Source of the DNA: Brevundimonas subvibrioides ATCC 15264
GTDB taxonomy: Bacteria > Pseudomonadota > Alphaproteobacteria > Caulobacterales > Caulobacteraceae
Assembly: GCF_000144605.1 (NCBI RefSeq)
Contig: NC_014375.1
Span: 2,294,001-2,358,000 of the forward strand
Reading direction: 5' to 3'
DNA: 64,000 nt
The position numbers were made by a program, and so were the translations under genes. Under the pieces are notes generated by a model that did not search any database, was not told the DNA's origin, and was given only the letters and a program-made list of their open reading frames with translations. The stretch's first letter is position 1; the number at the start of each line of letters is the position of its first letter. Of the stretch, positions 52,954 through 61,532 are shown piece by piece.

Positions 52954-53487
52954 TCAGAGGTACAGGGTCGGCAGATAGCGCTCGCCCAGGACCACGGCGG
53001 CGATTCCCACCTGCATGGCCAGGACGAGGGTGATGATCGGGCCGGTCGAGGGTCTGGCCCTGCGCACCGCCAGAACCGTCAGGATCAGCAGACACCCCAC
53101 GACGGCGGCGTGGACGGTCCACTGGCCGATCCCCCACGACAGACCGAGGCGGGCCTCGTCGTTGGGGTTGATGACGCTGATCCCCGCGGCCAGCAACCGC
53201 ATCAGGAAGGCGGCCAGCACCGTGGCGAACCCGATCATGGCCGTGCCCCGCGACCCCAGCCACAAACCGAACAGCCCCTGCAGCAGGGTCATCGCCGGGC
53301 CCGCTGCGTCCACCAGATCCCTGTGCAGGCCCGAACTGTAGCTGCCGCTGGCCGGGCCCGCGCTGTTGACCCGGATGAAGACGTCATAGCCGAGACCGAG
53401 GGCCATCAGCCCGTGCGCGGCCTCATGGACCGCGAAGGTCGCCACCATGACCGCCAGACCAAGGCCGATGGTTCGAATGATGGTCAT
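52954..53487 (-). CDS. Small M50-like membrane metalloprotease homologue
   Basis: The 177-residue protein has about five membrane helices and the zinc motif HEAAHG (H21, H25) in the first helix, as in site-2-type proteases. A second-metal segment such as NPDG is not clear; the nearest candidates are LVDAAGPA and NPNDEARLG. It may be a reduced protease or a non-catalytic relative. Upstream is a small lipoprotein gene in divergent orientation. Confidence 0.6.
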   Translation of the reverse strand: MTIIRTIGLGLAVMVATFAVHEAAHGLMALGLGYDVFIRVNSAGPASGSYSSGLHRDLVDAAGPAMTLLQGLFGLWLGSRGTAMIGFATVLAAFLMRLLAAGISVINPNDEARLGLSWGIGQWTVHAAVVGCLLILTVLAVRRARPSTGPIITLVLAMQVGIAAVVLGERYLPTLYL

Positions 53488-53586
53488 GCCCTGCCCCCGG
53501 AATGCCCGATCCTAACCGGCGCTGTTCGCCAGCGCCGCTTACAAATCGGTCACCATCCGTTCACCATGTACGGACTAGAGGAAACC

Positions 53587-53859
53587 ATGACCCAGACCCT
53601 GCGCCGCCTCACCGCCGTGTCCGCCGTCCTCGCGGGCGCGCTCATGCTCCAGGGTTGCCTGGTCGGGGCCGTCGTCGGCACCGCCGGGGCCGTCGTGGGC
53701 GGCGCGGCCAAGGTCACAGGGGCTGTTGTCGGGGCCGGAGTCGATTCCGTCACCACCTCGGACGAGGAAACCCGCGCCCGTCGCGAGCGCGAGCAGCGCG
53801 ATTACGAGCGCGAGCAACGCCGCTGCGAACAGCGGCGCGCCAACGGCCAGCGCTGCTAG
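53587..53859 (+). CDS. Small lipoprotein with charged C-terminus
   Basis: The 90-residue protein has a lipoprotein signal with lipobox LQGC, then a glycine/valine/alanine-rich hydrophobic stretch and a strongly charged Arg/Glu tail with two cysteines (RRCEQRRANGQRC). The ATG at 53587 has an AGAGGAA ribosome site. An ATG at 53566 in frame is possible. Upstream, a GGCGCTG/CAGCGCC hairpin (53518-53536) and two TCACCAT copies 11 bp apart may be regulatory. No family is recognised. Confidence 0.7.
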   Translation: MTQTLRRLTAVSAVLAGALMLQGCLVGAVVGTAGAVVGGAAKVTGAVVGAGVDSVTTSDEETRARREREQRDYEREQRRCEQRRANGQRC

Positions 53860-53860
53860 A

Positions 53861-54496
53861 TCACCGGACGCCGATGTATTTGTGCGTCTGGACGCTCAGA
53901 CGCCATTTCGGGTTCTTCAGACAGTAGTCCAGCGCCGCGGCCGTATTCGCCGCCTGGTCCGGGCCGTCCATCGGCTGCAGCCAGAAGCGCTCGAAATCGA
54001 GCGCCTCGAACCGGTGGGGCATGGCCAGGGCCTGGGGAAAGACCAGTTTCAGCTCCTGCCCGGACGTCTGCACGACGGGCGCCGCGGCCTTGGGACTGAC
54101 GCACACCCAGTCGATGCCCGTGGGGGCCGCCAGCGTCCCGTTCGTCTCCACGGCGATGTCGAAGCCGCGCGCGTGCAAGGCCTCGATCAGGGGCGCGTCC
54201 AGCTGAAGCAGCGGCTCGCCGCCTGTGCAGACCACCAGCTTCGGATCCCCGTCCCGGCCGATCCACATCGAGGCGACATGGTCCGACAAAACGCCCGCAT
54301 CCGCGAACTTCCCGCCGCCGTCGCCGTCCGTCCCCACGAACTCGGTGTCGCAGAACGAACAGACGGCCTTGGCCCGGTCCTGCTCGCGGCCGCTCCAGAG
54401 ATTGCACCCGGCGAAGCGCAGGAAGACCGCCGGCCGCCCCGCCTGCCCGCCCTCGCCCTGCACCGTCAGGAAGGTCTCCTTGACCGAATAAGTCAT
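53861..54496 (-). CDS. queE: 7-carboxy-7-deazaguanine synthase
   Basis: The 211-residue radical-SAM enzyme makes CDG in the queuosine pathway. The cluster ligands are C31, C46 and C49 (C-X14-C-X2-C), the wide-spaced variant seen in many QueE proteins. Other marks are [34 protein letters not shown] and AVETNGT. The start overlaps the queC stop by 4 bp, so QueC and QueE are made together. Confidence 0.94.
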   Translation of the reverse strand: MTYSVKETFLTVQGEGGQAGRPAVFLRFAGCNLWSGREQDRAKAVCSFCDTEFVGTDGDGGGKFADAGVLSDHVASMWIGRDGDPKLVVCTGGEPLLQLDAPLIEALHARGFDIAVETNGTLAAPTGIDWVCVSPKAAAPVVQTSGQELKLVFPQALAMPHRFEALDFERFWLQPMDGPDQAANTAAALDYCLKNPKWRLSVQTHKYIGVR

Positions 54497-55209
54497 CGGG
54501 ACGCCACCCAGCCGTCCCAGCCCGCCGCCCGCAGTTCGCAGGCCGGACAGGCGCCGCAGCCATAGCCCCAGGCGTGCCGATGGGTCCGGTCGCCCCGGTA
54601 GCAGGTGTGGCTGTCCTCGACGATCAGATCGACCAGGGCCGCGCCGCCGATCGCGTCGGCCAGGGCCCAGGTCCGCGCCTTCGTCAGCCACATCAGGGGC
54701 GTCTGGATCGGCACCGGCCTGTCCAGGCCGAGCGACAGCGCCCGCTCCATGGCGTCCATGGTCTCGCGTCGGCAGTCGGGATAGCCGGAGAAGTCGGTCT
54801 CGCACATGCCGCCGACCAGCACCTCTAGCCCCCGCCGGTCCGCCAGCGCGGCCGCCGCCGTGAGGAAGATCAGGTTCCGCCCCGGCACGAAGGTCGTCGG
54901 CAGGCCCCTCGCCCCCACCTCGATCGCCCGGTCGGTCGTCATCGCCGTCTCGCCGATGGCCCCGAACCCGGTCAGGTCGACGACGTGGTCCGGCCCGAGC
55001 CTGTCGGCCAGGCGCGGCAGGACGCGAGGCATGCCCGCGCGCACCCGCAGACGCGCGTCCATCTCGACCGCGTGCCGCTGGCCGTAGTCGAAGCCCACCG
55101 TCTCGACCCGGTCGAACCGCTCCAGGGCCCAGGCAAGGCAGGTGGCGCTGTCCTGCCCGCCCGAGAACAGGACGAGAGCGGATGACGGTGCGGGTTGGGT
55201 TTCGGTCAT
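54493..55209 (-). CDS. queC: 7-cyano-7-deazaguanine synthase
   Basis: The 238-residue enzyme turns CDG into preQ0 with ATP. It has the PP-loop SGGQDS (16-21), the DYGQRHAVE segment, the [10 protein letters not shown] wording and the C-terminal zinc-binding cysteines in [16 protein letters not shown]. No preQ1 riboswitch was recognised in the roughly 120 bp upstream. It overlaps queE by 4 bp. Confidence 0.95.
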   Translation of the reverse strand: MTETQPAPSSALVLFSGGQDSATCLAWALERFDRVETVGFDYGQRHAVEMDARLRVRAGMPRVLPRLADRLGPDHVVDLTGFGAIGETAMTTDRAIEVGARGLPTTFVPGRNLIFLTAAAALADRRGLEVLVGGMCETDFSGYPDCRRETMDAMERALSLGLDRPVPIQTPLMWLTKARTWALADAIGGAALVDLIVEDSHTCYRGDRTHRHAWGYGCGACPACELRAAGWDGWVASR

Positions 55210-55411
55210 GACGGCCCTGCGGTCGGCCACCGGCCGCGCGCATCGAAAAGGGATTTGAGGGTTCTGAGGTTGGACCGCGCTCTTACACCAGCGGCTCGCC
55301 AGCCGCAAAACACGATCGACCGGGGCCGAAATGCGGCAGGCCGCCGCACTTAACGATTCTGAAGAAGGTTATCCCCTAGATGTCCACCGGTATCACGGAG
55401 TAGCGGCCAGT

Positions 55412-57031
55412 ATGCCGACGATCGAGGTTCTTACGGAGCGCGCCGAGCCTGTCTCGTCGACGGTCCCGACCAGCGAGATCTTCGCTCGTTTCAGGAACGA
55501 GCCGGACACACTGGTGATTCCGGTCGTCGACAACGATCGGCCCGTCGGACTGGTCGAACGCAACGCCTTCCTGCTCAAGATCGCCGGCCCGTTCGGCCAC
55601 GCGCTCTACGCCAACCGCCCCGTGTCGATGATCATGGACACCGAGCCCGCCGTGGTCGAGGCCGGGGTCAAGATCGACGCCTTCTGCGACATCCTGCTGA
55701 AGTCCGGGCCGGGGGCCCTGATGCGCGGCTTCATCGTCACGCGCGACGGGCGCTATCGCGGCGTCGGCACGGCCATCTCCCTGCTGCAGGCCGTCAACGA
55801 CCAGCAGCGCAGCCAGAACCGCGAGCTGGAGGAGCAGGCGCGCGCCCTGACCGACAGCCGGACCCAGGCCCTGGCCTCGGCCCGCGCCAAGAGCCAGTTC
55901 CTGGCCATCATGAGCCACGAGCTGCGCACCCCCATGAATGGCGTCCTCGCCGTCGCCGAACTGCTGCGCCGCCAGCCCCTGAACGACGCGGCCCACGCCC
56001 ACGTCCAGACCATCGTGGATTCCTCCGAGACCCTGCTGCGCATCCTTCAGGACGCGCTGGACCTGTCGCGCGCCGAGGCCGGCGAGCTGGAGCTGACCCC
56101 CGCGCCCACGCCGCTGCGCGCCCTGGTCGACGACATCGAGCACCTGTGGGCCCCGCGCGCGTCGCAGGACGGCGTGCGGCTGATGGTGGGTTACGAAGGC
56201 GACACCGAACTGACCGCCGATCTCGACTGCGTGCGCGTCAAACAGGTGTTCAACAACCTGATCGGCAATGCGCTGAAATTCGCCCGGAACGGCGTCGTCG
56301 AGGCCAGCCTCAAGGCCTGGTCCGAGAACGGCCAGGTGCATATGGAGGCCCGGATACGCGACGACGGCCCGGGCGTCGATGCCGACCGCGTGGATGCGAT
56401 CTTCGAACCCTTCGTCCATGGCTCCGGCCCGGACGGCGCGGGCCTGGGCCTTTCGATCTGCCGCCAGATCGTGGACAATATGAACGGCCGCATCTGGGCC
56501 GAGAACAACCAGGGTCGCGGGGCCACCTTCGCCTTCGACATCACCGCGCCTTTGTCGGCCGTCGCCGTCGATCACCCGTCGAACGTCTCGGCCCTGGCCG
56601 ACCTGGAGCTGACGTCCAACCCGCATATCCTGATCGTCGACGACAACGCCACGAACCGGGTGGTCGCCCAGGCCCTGTGCGAGATGTTCGGATGCTCGTC
56701 AGAGACCGCCGAGGACGGTCTGGAGGCGCTGGAAGCCGTCCAGGCCCGCCCGTTCGACCTGATCCTGATGGACATCAAGATGCCCCGGATGGACGGGGTC
56801 CAGGCGACCCAGGCGATCCGCGCCCTGACCGGCACGGCGCGCAACATCCCCATCGTCGCCCTGACCGCCAATGCCGATCCGGACGACGCGAAACACTATC
56901 TTGCGATCGGCATGGCCGCCGTGGTCGAGAAGCCCATCAAGCCCGAGCGCCTGCGCATGGCCATGAACGCCGCCCTGACGGCGGAGCCGGTCGAGGCCGA
57001 GGCACCGACGGCGAAGGTGCGTGCGGCGTAG
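55412..57031 (+). CDS. Soluble hybrid histidine kinase with N-terminal CBS-like domain
   Basis: The 539-residue protein has no membrane segment. Residues 20-130 resemble a CBS-pair-like domain (DTLVIPVVDNDRPVGLVERNAF, ANRPVSMIMD) of the kind found before GGDEF and kinase modules. A short coiled coil leads to the HisKA box SHELRTP (H169), an ATPase domain (NALKFARNG, DDGPGVD, DGAGLGLSI) and a C-terminal receiver with D410/D411, phospho-acceptor D454 and K507. The ATG at 55412 is preferred to the one at 55331 because the first 27 residues look non-coding. Its signal and partner are unknown. Confidence 0.85.
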   Translation: MPTIEVLTERAEPVSSTVPTSEIFARFRNEPDTLVIPVVDNDRPVGLVERNAFLLKIAGPFGHALYANRPVSMIMDTEPAVVEAGVKIDAFCDILLKSGPGALMRGFIVTRDGRYRGVGTAISLLQAVNDQQRSQNRELEEQARALTDSRTQALASARAKSQFLAIMSHELRTPMNGVLAVAELLRRQPLNDAAHAHVQTIVDSSETLLRILQDALDLSRAEAGELELTPAPTPLRALVDDIEHLWAPRASQDGVRLMVGYEGDTELTADLDCVRVKQVFNNLIGNALKFARNGVVEASLKAWSENGQVHMEARIRDDGPGVDADRVDAIFEPFVHGSGPDGAGLGLSICRQIVDNMNGRIWAENNQGRGATFAFDITAPLSAVAVDHPSNVSALADLELTSNPHILIVDDNATNRVVAQALCEMFGCSSETAEDGLEALEAVQARPFDLILMDIKMPRMDGVQATQAIRALTGTARNIPIVALTANADPDDAKHYLAIGMAAVVEKPIKPERLRMAMNAALTAEPVEAEAPTAKVRAA

Positions 57032-57183
57032 GCCCTCCCCCCCCCGTTCGCCGCCGCGCGAATGCAGAGGGGTCAGCGAGCCCCTTGCGAGCTGACGGAG
57101 GGTTCTGTGTGCATCAAGAACCCCTCCGTCACGGCGCTAAAGTCGCGCCGCGCCACCTCCCCATCGCTGCGCGACAGGGAGGA
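57032..57183. repeat. Composite GC-rich inverted repeats downstream of the kinase
   Basis: The clearest element is TGACGGAGGG-TTCT at 57094-57107 facing AGAA-CCCCTCCGTCA at 57117-57131 (one extra G in the right arm). Smaller GTCAGC/GCTGAC and GGCGC/GCGCC pairs lie on either side. It belongs to the same repeat style as 38485-38611. It probably ends the kinase transcript. Confidence 0.65.
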
Positions 57184-57495
57184 GACCTTACGGATTGGAC
57201 TCCGAAAAACCGGGTGCAAGGAATCCAAGTCCTGGGATCGGGTCTCTGAACACCCAATCAAACCATTGAACTGGCTTCCATTCGTATCGTCCATCCTGAT
57301 TGTCCTGATCGTTCGAAAACTGCATTCGCCCAAGATATCGGACCGATGCGCCATCACCGGGGCTTAGACGTCACCGCCCAGACTCAGCTGTGCTCCGGGG
57401 TCATGCGGGCAGCCTGACATACGCGTACGTCAAAAGCGGTCGTGGCTGTTCGAACGCAACATCAAGGCGGACCGCAGACCCTCCCCATCCGGACC
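57184..57495. other. Gene-poor spacer, no supported gene
   Basis: These 312 bp are less GC-rich than the flanking genes, and the short frames they contain have no ribosome site or recognisable motif. They may be the remains of a decayed gene. The last part lies just after the stop of the minus-strand exonuclease gene. Confidence 0.4.
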
Positions 57496-58536
57496 TCACC
57501 CCTGATCCGGGGTTCCCTCCCCGACCACCTCCTCGTCCTCATCCTCATAGCCCACCAGCCGCAGCGCGCGCGCCTTGACGCCGTTGATCTCGGCCCAGCG
57601 CAGCAGACCCTCCTCGCGGCCGTGGGTGATCCACAGTTCCTCCGGCTTCACCTCTTCGAAGGTCTGGATCAGTTCGGGCCAGTCGGCGTGGTCCGAGATG
57701 ACAAGGGGAAGTTCCACGCCCCGCTGCTTGGCCCGCGCCTTGACCAGCATCCAGCCCGAGGCAAAGGCCGTCACAGGATCGGCGAAGCGGCGGGCCCAGC
57801 GGTCCTGGATGGCGCTGGGTGGCGCGATGGCGACCTCGCCGCCGAGCGCGTCCTTCTTCAGGCCCGTGGCCGGGAGGATGGGGCCCAGGTCGACGCCCTC
57901 GCGCTCGTAGAGCCGGTTCAGCCGCTCCAGCGCGCCGTGGACATAGATGGGCCGTTCCCAGCCCGCCTCGCGCAGCAGCCGGATGACCCGCTGGGCCTTG
58001 CCCAGCGCATAGGCCCCCACCAGATGGGCCCGGTCGGGGAACTGGCCCAGCGACTGCACCAGCCGCCCCACCTCCTCGGCATCCGGCGGATGGGTGAAGA
58101 CCGGCAGGCCGAAGGTCGCCTCCGAGATGAAGACGTGGCACGGCACCGGCTCGAACGGCGTGCAGGTCGGGTCGCGCCGGCGCTTGTAGTCGCCCGACAC
58201 CACCATGGTCAGGCCCTGATACGTCACCACCGCCTGGGCCGAGCCCAGCACATGGCCGGCCGGGACCAGCCGGATGTCGACGCCGTTGTGCGAGGCGGTC
58301 TCCCCATAGGCCACCGGCTGGCGCAGGGCGGTGAAGTCCTCGCCATAGCGCTCGGCCATGATCTTGATGGTCTGGTCGGTCGCCAGCACCGCGCCGTGTC
58401 CCGACCGGGCATGGTCGGCATGGCCGTGGGTCACGACGGCGCGGTCCACAGGCCGGTTGGGATCGACGTAGAAATCGCCGGGCGGGCAGTACAGGCCGGC
58501 CGGGGTGGGCCGGAGCAGGTCTTCGGGGCGGATCAT
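57496..58536 (-). CDS. Ligase-associated DNA exonuclease (MBL fold)
   Basis: The protein (about 346 residues) is a beta-CASP-like MBL nuclease of the type encoded near ATP-dependent DNA ligases. Metal motifs are VVTHGHADHARSGH, VPAGHVLGSAQ, VVSGDYKRRRD and SDHADWPEL. The N-terminal RPEDLLRPTPAGLYCPPGDFYVDP is family-typical, so the ATG at 58536 is used; starts at 58545 and 58575 are possible. No ligase gene lies in this window. It is divergent from the thioesterase pair. Confidence 0.88.
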   Translation of the reverse strand: MIRPEDLLRPTPAGLYCPPGDFYVDPNRPVDRAVVTHGHADHARSGHGAVLATDQTIKIMAERYGEDFTALRQPVAYGETASHNGVDIRLVPAGHVLGSAQAVVTYQGLTMVVSGDYKRRRDPTCTPFEPVPCHVFISEATFGLPVFTHPPDAEEVGRLVQSLGQFPDRAHLVGAYALGKAQRVIRLLREAGWERPIYVHGALERLNRLYEREGVDLGPILPATGLKKDALGGEVAIAPPSAIQDRWARRFADPVTAFASGWMLVKARAKQRGVELPLVISDHADWPELIQTFEEVKPEELWITHGREEGLLRWAEINGVKARALRLVGYEDEDEEVVGEGTPDQG

Positions 58537-58598
58537 GGAGACCATATAGGCGGCGTTCCGGGCTTGCGCGTCCATCCGCGCCGGATAAGGACGGTCGA

Positions 58599-59072
58599 AT
58601 GAGCGATCCGTTCCTGACCGACATCCTGCCGCAGCTCGCCTCGGGCGCCGCCCACACCCATGCGCTGGGATTCACGTACGAGGGCGTCGAGGGCGACCGC
58701 GTTCGCCTGCGCACCCCCTGGAGGGCCGATCTGGTCGGCGATCCGGAGACGGACGTCTTCGCCGGGGGGCTGGTCACCGCCATGCTGGACCATGTCGGCG
58801 GGCTGGCGATCTGGGTGGCGCTGCGCCGGTTCGCACCGATCGCGACGCTGGATCTGCGCATCGACTACATGCGGGCGGCCCGCCCCCGCGTGGACCTGCT
58901 CAGCGAGGCGCGCTGCTACAAGCTGACGCGCACCATCGGTTTCGTCCGCGCCTGGGCCTTCGAGAGCGATCCGGCGGACCCCGTCGCCGCCGCCCAGATG
59001 ACCTATGTGATCAACTCCAGCGACGCGAGCGCGACCGGATCCAATCTGAAATCCAGAAGAGACGCCGCATGA
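58599..59072 (+). CDS. PaaI-type hotdog thioesterase 1
   Basis: The 157-residue protein has the hotdog fold with VFAGGLVTAMLDHVGGLAIWVAL, the helix of PaaI/YbgC-like acyl-CoA thioesterases including the acidic D of MLDH. TLDLRIDYMRAARP follows on the central strand. The substrate is unknown. Its stop overlaps the ATG of a second hotdog gene (ATGA), suggesting a heteromeric enzyme. Confidence 0.85.
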   Translation: MSDPFLTDILPQLASGAAHTHALGFTYEGVEGDRVRLRTPWRADLVGDPETDVFAGGLVTAMLDHVGGLAIWVALRRFAPIATLDLRIDYMRAARPRVDLLSEARCYKLTRTIGFVRAWAFESDPADPVAAAQMTYVINSSDASATGSNLKSRRDAA

Positions 59073-59476
59073 CCGCCCTGCTGGAGACGATCCCCTACGC
59101 CCGCTTCCTCGGTCTGCGGACCGAACAGGACGGCGATACGCTGACCGTCGTCATGCCCTTCGCGGACCATCTGATCGGCAATCCCATGCTGCCGGCCCTT
59201 CATGGGGGTTCGACGGCGGCCATGCTGGAGCTGACCGCCATCGCCCAGGTCGCCCTGGTCTGGCCGCGCCTGCGGCTGCCCCGGCCGATCACGGTGACCA
59301 CGGCCTACCTGCGATCCGGAAAGCCGCGCGACGTCCACGCCCGCGCCCGCATCTCCCGCGCCGGCCGCCGGGTGGCCCACGTGCTGGCCGAGGCCTGGCA
59401 GGAGGATCCGGCCCACCCGATCGCCAGCCTGACGGCCCACTTCTCGCTCGACGACAACCGGGACTTGCCTTCCTGA
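59069..59476 (+). CDS. PaaI-type hotdog thioesterase 2
   Basis: The 135-residue protein is a second hotdog-fold thioesterase, with LPALHGGSTAAMLELTAIAQVAL as the active-site helix (E in place of D) and ITVTTAYLRSGKPRDVHARA on the central strand. It is coupled to the preceding gene by a 4-bp overlap. The two are only distant paralogues, so they may form a mixed tetramer rather than duplicates with equal roles. Confidence 0.83.
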   Translation: MTALLETIPYARFLGLRTEQDGDTLTVVMPFADHLIGNPMLPALHGGSTAAMLELTAIAQVALVWPRLRLPRPITVTTAYLRSGKPRDVHARARISRAGRRVAHVLAEAWQEDPAHPIASLTAHFSLDDNRDLPS

Positions 59477-59529
59477 AATACCTGAGGTTGTATTCCCGCG
59501 TGGCGTCCGGCCACGAGGGAGCTTCCTTC

Positions 59530-59916
59530 ATGAGCAGAGAAACCGTGGGCGACGCCCTGAGCGTCCGCCTCCATGCCGCCGAAGCCGCGATCGACCAGGC
59601 TTTGGTGGAGACGGCCCTGCTGGCCGCCATGCTGCCGACCGCGCGGGCCCAAGCCTACCTCTCGGCCGTCGCAGGCCAGAAGGCGTTCGACGGAGCCGCG
59701 GCCTCGATCGGCGCCCTCGCCTCGGCGCGGTCCCACCTCGTCGATACCCACAGGACCCTGGCGGCGCTGGCGCGTCGTCTGGGGCTGCAAACCCTCGCCG
59801 TGGGACCGCTGGACAAGCCCGACGATCACCCGCCCGTCGGGGACGATCCGCCCGGAGGTCGTGTCGTGCCGCGGGCCGCACCCGTGGTTAATGAAACGCT
59901 ACCGTTTACGCCCTAA
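59530..59916 (+). CDS. Hypothetical helical protein with AVGPL-x-KPDD motif, paralogue 1
   Basis: The 128-residue protein is mostly alpha-helical with alanine-rich heptads (about 1-85), followed by AVGPLDKPDD at 90-99 and a proline-rich tail. It has no signal peptide or membrane helix. A GGGAG ribosome site precedes the ATG at 59530. It is a clear paralogue of the gene at 59962, with the motif at identical positions. No known family is recognised. Confidence 0.7.
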   Translation: MSRETVGDALSVRLHAAEAAIDQALVETALLAAMLPTARAQAYLSAVAGQKAFDGAAASIGALASARSHLVDTHRTLAALARRLGLQTLAVGPLDKPDDHPPVGDDPPGGRVVPRAAPVVNETLPFTP

Positions 59917-59961
59917 ACGTGTTAACGGGTTGTTCATTGTTGTTTCATTGAGGGGCTACAC

Positions 59962-60315
59962 ATGGACAGAACTGAAGTCGTCGCCAGCGTTGCAGGCGAT
60001 CTCTATGCTACCGAAAAGGCGGTCGATGCGGCCATCACGGCATCGACGACCCTGGTTCAATCCATGATCGGTGCGCGCACCCTTCTGAAGGTTTCGCCGG
60101 TCGCCGGTTCGGAAGCCCAAGCCAAGGCGATCGAGGCCATCGCGGCCCTGTCGTCGGCCCGCGAAGCGATCGTCGCCTGCCACGCAGAACTGCAGCGCGC
60201 CCATCGCCGTCAGGGCTTCGGCATCTATGCCGTCGGCCCGCTGAACAAGCCCGACGACTGGGAGACCCCGGTCGGCAGCGAAGAGCCCCCCCGGGCCATC
60301 CCGCGCGTCGCCTGA
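59962..60315 (+). CDS. Hypothetical helical protein with AVGPL-x-KPDD motif, paralogue 2
   Basis: The 117-residue protein aligns with its neighbour over almost its full length: EKAVDAAITASTTLVQSMIGART, SPVAGSEAQAKAIEAIAALSSAREAIVACHAELQRAHRRQG and AVGPLNKPDD at 90-99. The helical part could form a bundle or a dimer. A terminator follows it. The second copy is shorter at the C-terminus. Confidence 0.72.
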   Translation: MDRTEVVASVAGDLYATEKAVDAAITASTTLVQSMIGARTLLKVSPVAGSEAQAKAIEAIAALSSAREAIVACHAELQRAHRRQGFGIYAVGPLNKPDDWETPVGSEEPPRAIPRVA

Positions 60316-60370
60316 ATTCGGCGTAATCTTGCGGGGTAAAGGTTCCCCGCAGGCCAGATTCGAAGCATTG

Positions 60371-60405
60371 TCGCCCTCGCACTACTTGGTGCGGGGGCGA
60401 TTTTG
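60371..60405 (+). terminator. Intrinsic terminator
   Basis: A TCGCCC-T-CGCAC arm, a short loop and a GTGCG-G-GGGCGA arm are followed by TTTTGT. It lies 56 bp after the stop of the 59962 gene and ends only a few bases before the ATG of the next gene at 60407, so the next gene's ribosome site must overlap the hairpin. Confidence 0.75.
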
Positions 60406-60406
60406 T

Positions 60407-60838
60407 ATGTTGGATACCCTCTACGTAAAGTTCGCTCTACTTCCGATGGTGGCGGTTGCGATATTCGCGTTCCTCAAGGGCGATGAGCCCGAGCGGGTCG
60501 CGACCGGCACCTATCTGCTGGGCTGGCTCGCCGGCCTGTTGCTGCAGAACGATGGTCAACTCTACAAGAACTTCCAGTGGACGATGTTCCTGCTGGACTG
60601 CGCGATGGCCGCGACCTTCGCCTATGTCGTCTGGACATGGCGCAGGTCATGGACGATCTGGGCGCTGGCGATCCAGTTGATCGTGGTCATGAGCCACATC
60701 GTCTATCTGTTCGATGTCCGGCCGCCGATCGCGGCCTTCTACACCGTGCTGAACTTGGCCAGTTACGGCATCCTGCTGAGTATCGGGGTCGGCACCTTCT
60801 GGGCTTGGCAGGAGCGCCGGGCCGCAGGACTGGAATAG
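60407..60838 (+). CDS. Small membrane protein (four helices)
   Basis: The 143-residue protein starts MLDTLYVKFALLPMVAVAIFAF and has about four membrane helices with short charged loops (GDEPERVATG, WTWRRSWTIW). It has no recognisable domain. The ATG at 60407 immediately follows a terminator hairpin, and no clear Shine-Dalgarno is seen, so expression level or start site is uncertain. Confidence 0.6.
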   Translation: MLDTLYVKFALLPMVAVAIFAFLKGDEPERVATGTYLLGWLAGLLLQNDGQLYKNFQWTMFLLDCAMAATFAYVVWTWRRSWTIWALAIQLIVVMSHIVYLFDVRPPIAAFYTVLNLASYGILLSIGVGTFWAWQERRAAGLE

Positions 60839-60849
60839 GGATTTATTCC
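60832..60849. promoter_or_regulatory. GGAATA/TATTCC dyad in front of the S24 regulator
   Basis: Perfect 6-bp arms with a 6-bp centre span the stop codon of the membrane-protein gene and end 8 bp before the regulator's GTG. A second imperfect dyad, GGTT...AACC, follows inside the first codons. These are candidate operator sites for autorepression. Confidence 0.4.
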
Positions 60850-60857
60850 TCACTAAG

Positions 60858-61526
60858 GTGGTTCCGAATCAACCGCCGCGGACCCCTGCCTTGTCCCTCT
60901 CCCACGACCGCCTCTGGACCGCCCTCGACACCCTCGCGCGTCGGCAGGGCCTGTCGTCCTCGGCGCTGGCCCGCAAGGCCGGCCTCGACGCCACGGCCTT
61001 CAACCCGTCGAAGCGGTTCGGGCCCGGCGTGCCGCCCCGGCCCCGCTGGCCCTCGACCGAGAGCCTGAACCTGATCCTGGAGGCCACTGGCACGTCCCTG
61101 GCCGAGTTCGCGGCCCTGGCCGACGACGCCCCGGCCCGGATCGCCACAGCCCCCCTGCTCGGCATGGCCCAGGCCGGCGCGGACGGCTTCTTCGACGACG
61201 CCGGCCTGCCGACCGGGGACGGCTGGGAGCAGACGGACCTGCCGTCGCCGAAAGAAAGCCTGTTCAGCCTGCTGATCTCCGGCGATTCGATGGTGCCGCT
61301 GTATCGCGAGGGCGACCGGGTCCTGGTGGACCGCGAACGCACCGACGTCCGCAAGGGCGATCGGGTCGTGGCACGCACCCGGTCGGGCGAGACCCTGGCC
61401 AAACAGATCGAGGCCCTGACGGCCAGGACGGTCACCCTGGCGTCGATCAATCCCGCCTACCCGCCACGGGTGCTGGCGCGCGCCGACGTCGACTGGATGG
61501 CCCGGATCCTCTGGGTCAGCCAGTAG
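60858..61526 (+). CDS. S24 family (LexA-like) repressor/peptidase
   Basis: The 222-residue protein has an N-terminal helix-turn-helix (about 16-90: LSSSALARKAGLDATAFNPSKR) and a C-terminal S24 autoprotease domain. An Ala-Gly cleavage pair is visible at A106-G107, the serine at S144 in SGDSMVPLY and the lysine at K182. It is therefore likely to self-cleave like LexA or CI-type repressors. Starts at GTG 60858 or TTG 60891 are possible. No phage genes are nearby. Confidence 0.85.
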   Translation: MVPNQPPRTPALSLSHDRLWTALDTLARRQGLSSSALARKAGLDATAFNPSKRFGPGVPPRPRWPSTESLNLILEATGTSLAEFAALADDAPARIATAPLLGMAQAGADGFFDDAGLPTGDGWEQTDLPSPKESLFSLLISGDSMVPLYREGDRVLVDRERTDVRKGDRVVARTRSGETLAKQIEALTARTVTLASINPAYPPRVLARADVDWMARILWVSQ

Positions 61527-61532
61527 GGCATG

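Noticed and set aside
55210..55331. Possible preQ1 riboswitch or tRNA upstream of queC
   Set aside because: No preQ1-I or -II core was recognised, and the tRNA-like wording near 55270 does not fold into a cloverleaf with a proper T-arm and acceptor stem.
55350..55364. CtrA-like TTAAC half site upstream of the histidine kinase
   Set aside because: The second half reads TGAA rather than TTAA and the spacing is off, so a CtrA box is not supported.
57073..57357. 94-codon minus-strand frame in the gap after the kinase
   Set aside because: It lies over the inverted repeats, lacks a ribosome site and reads like translated repeat.
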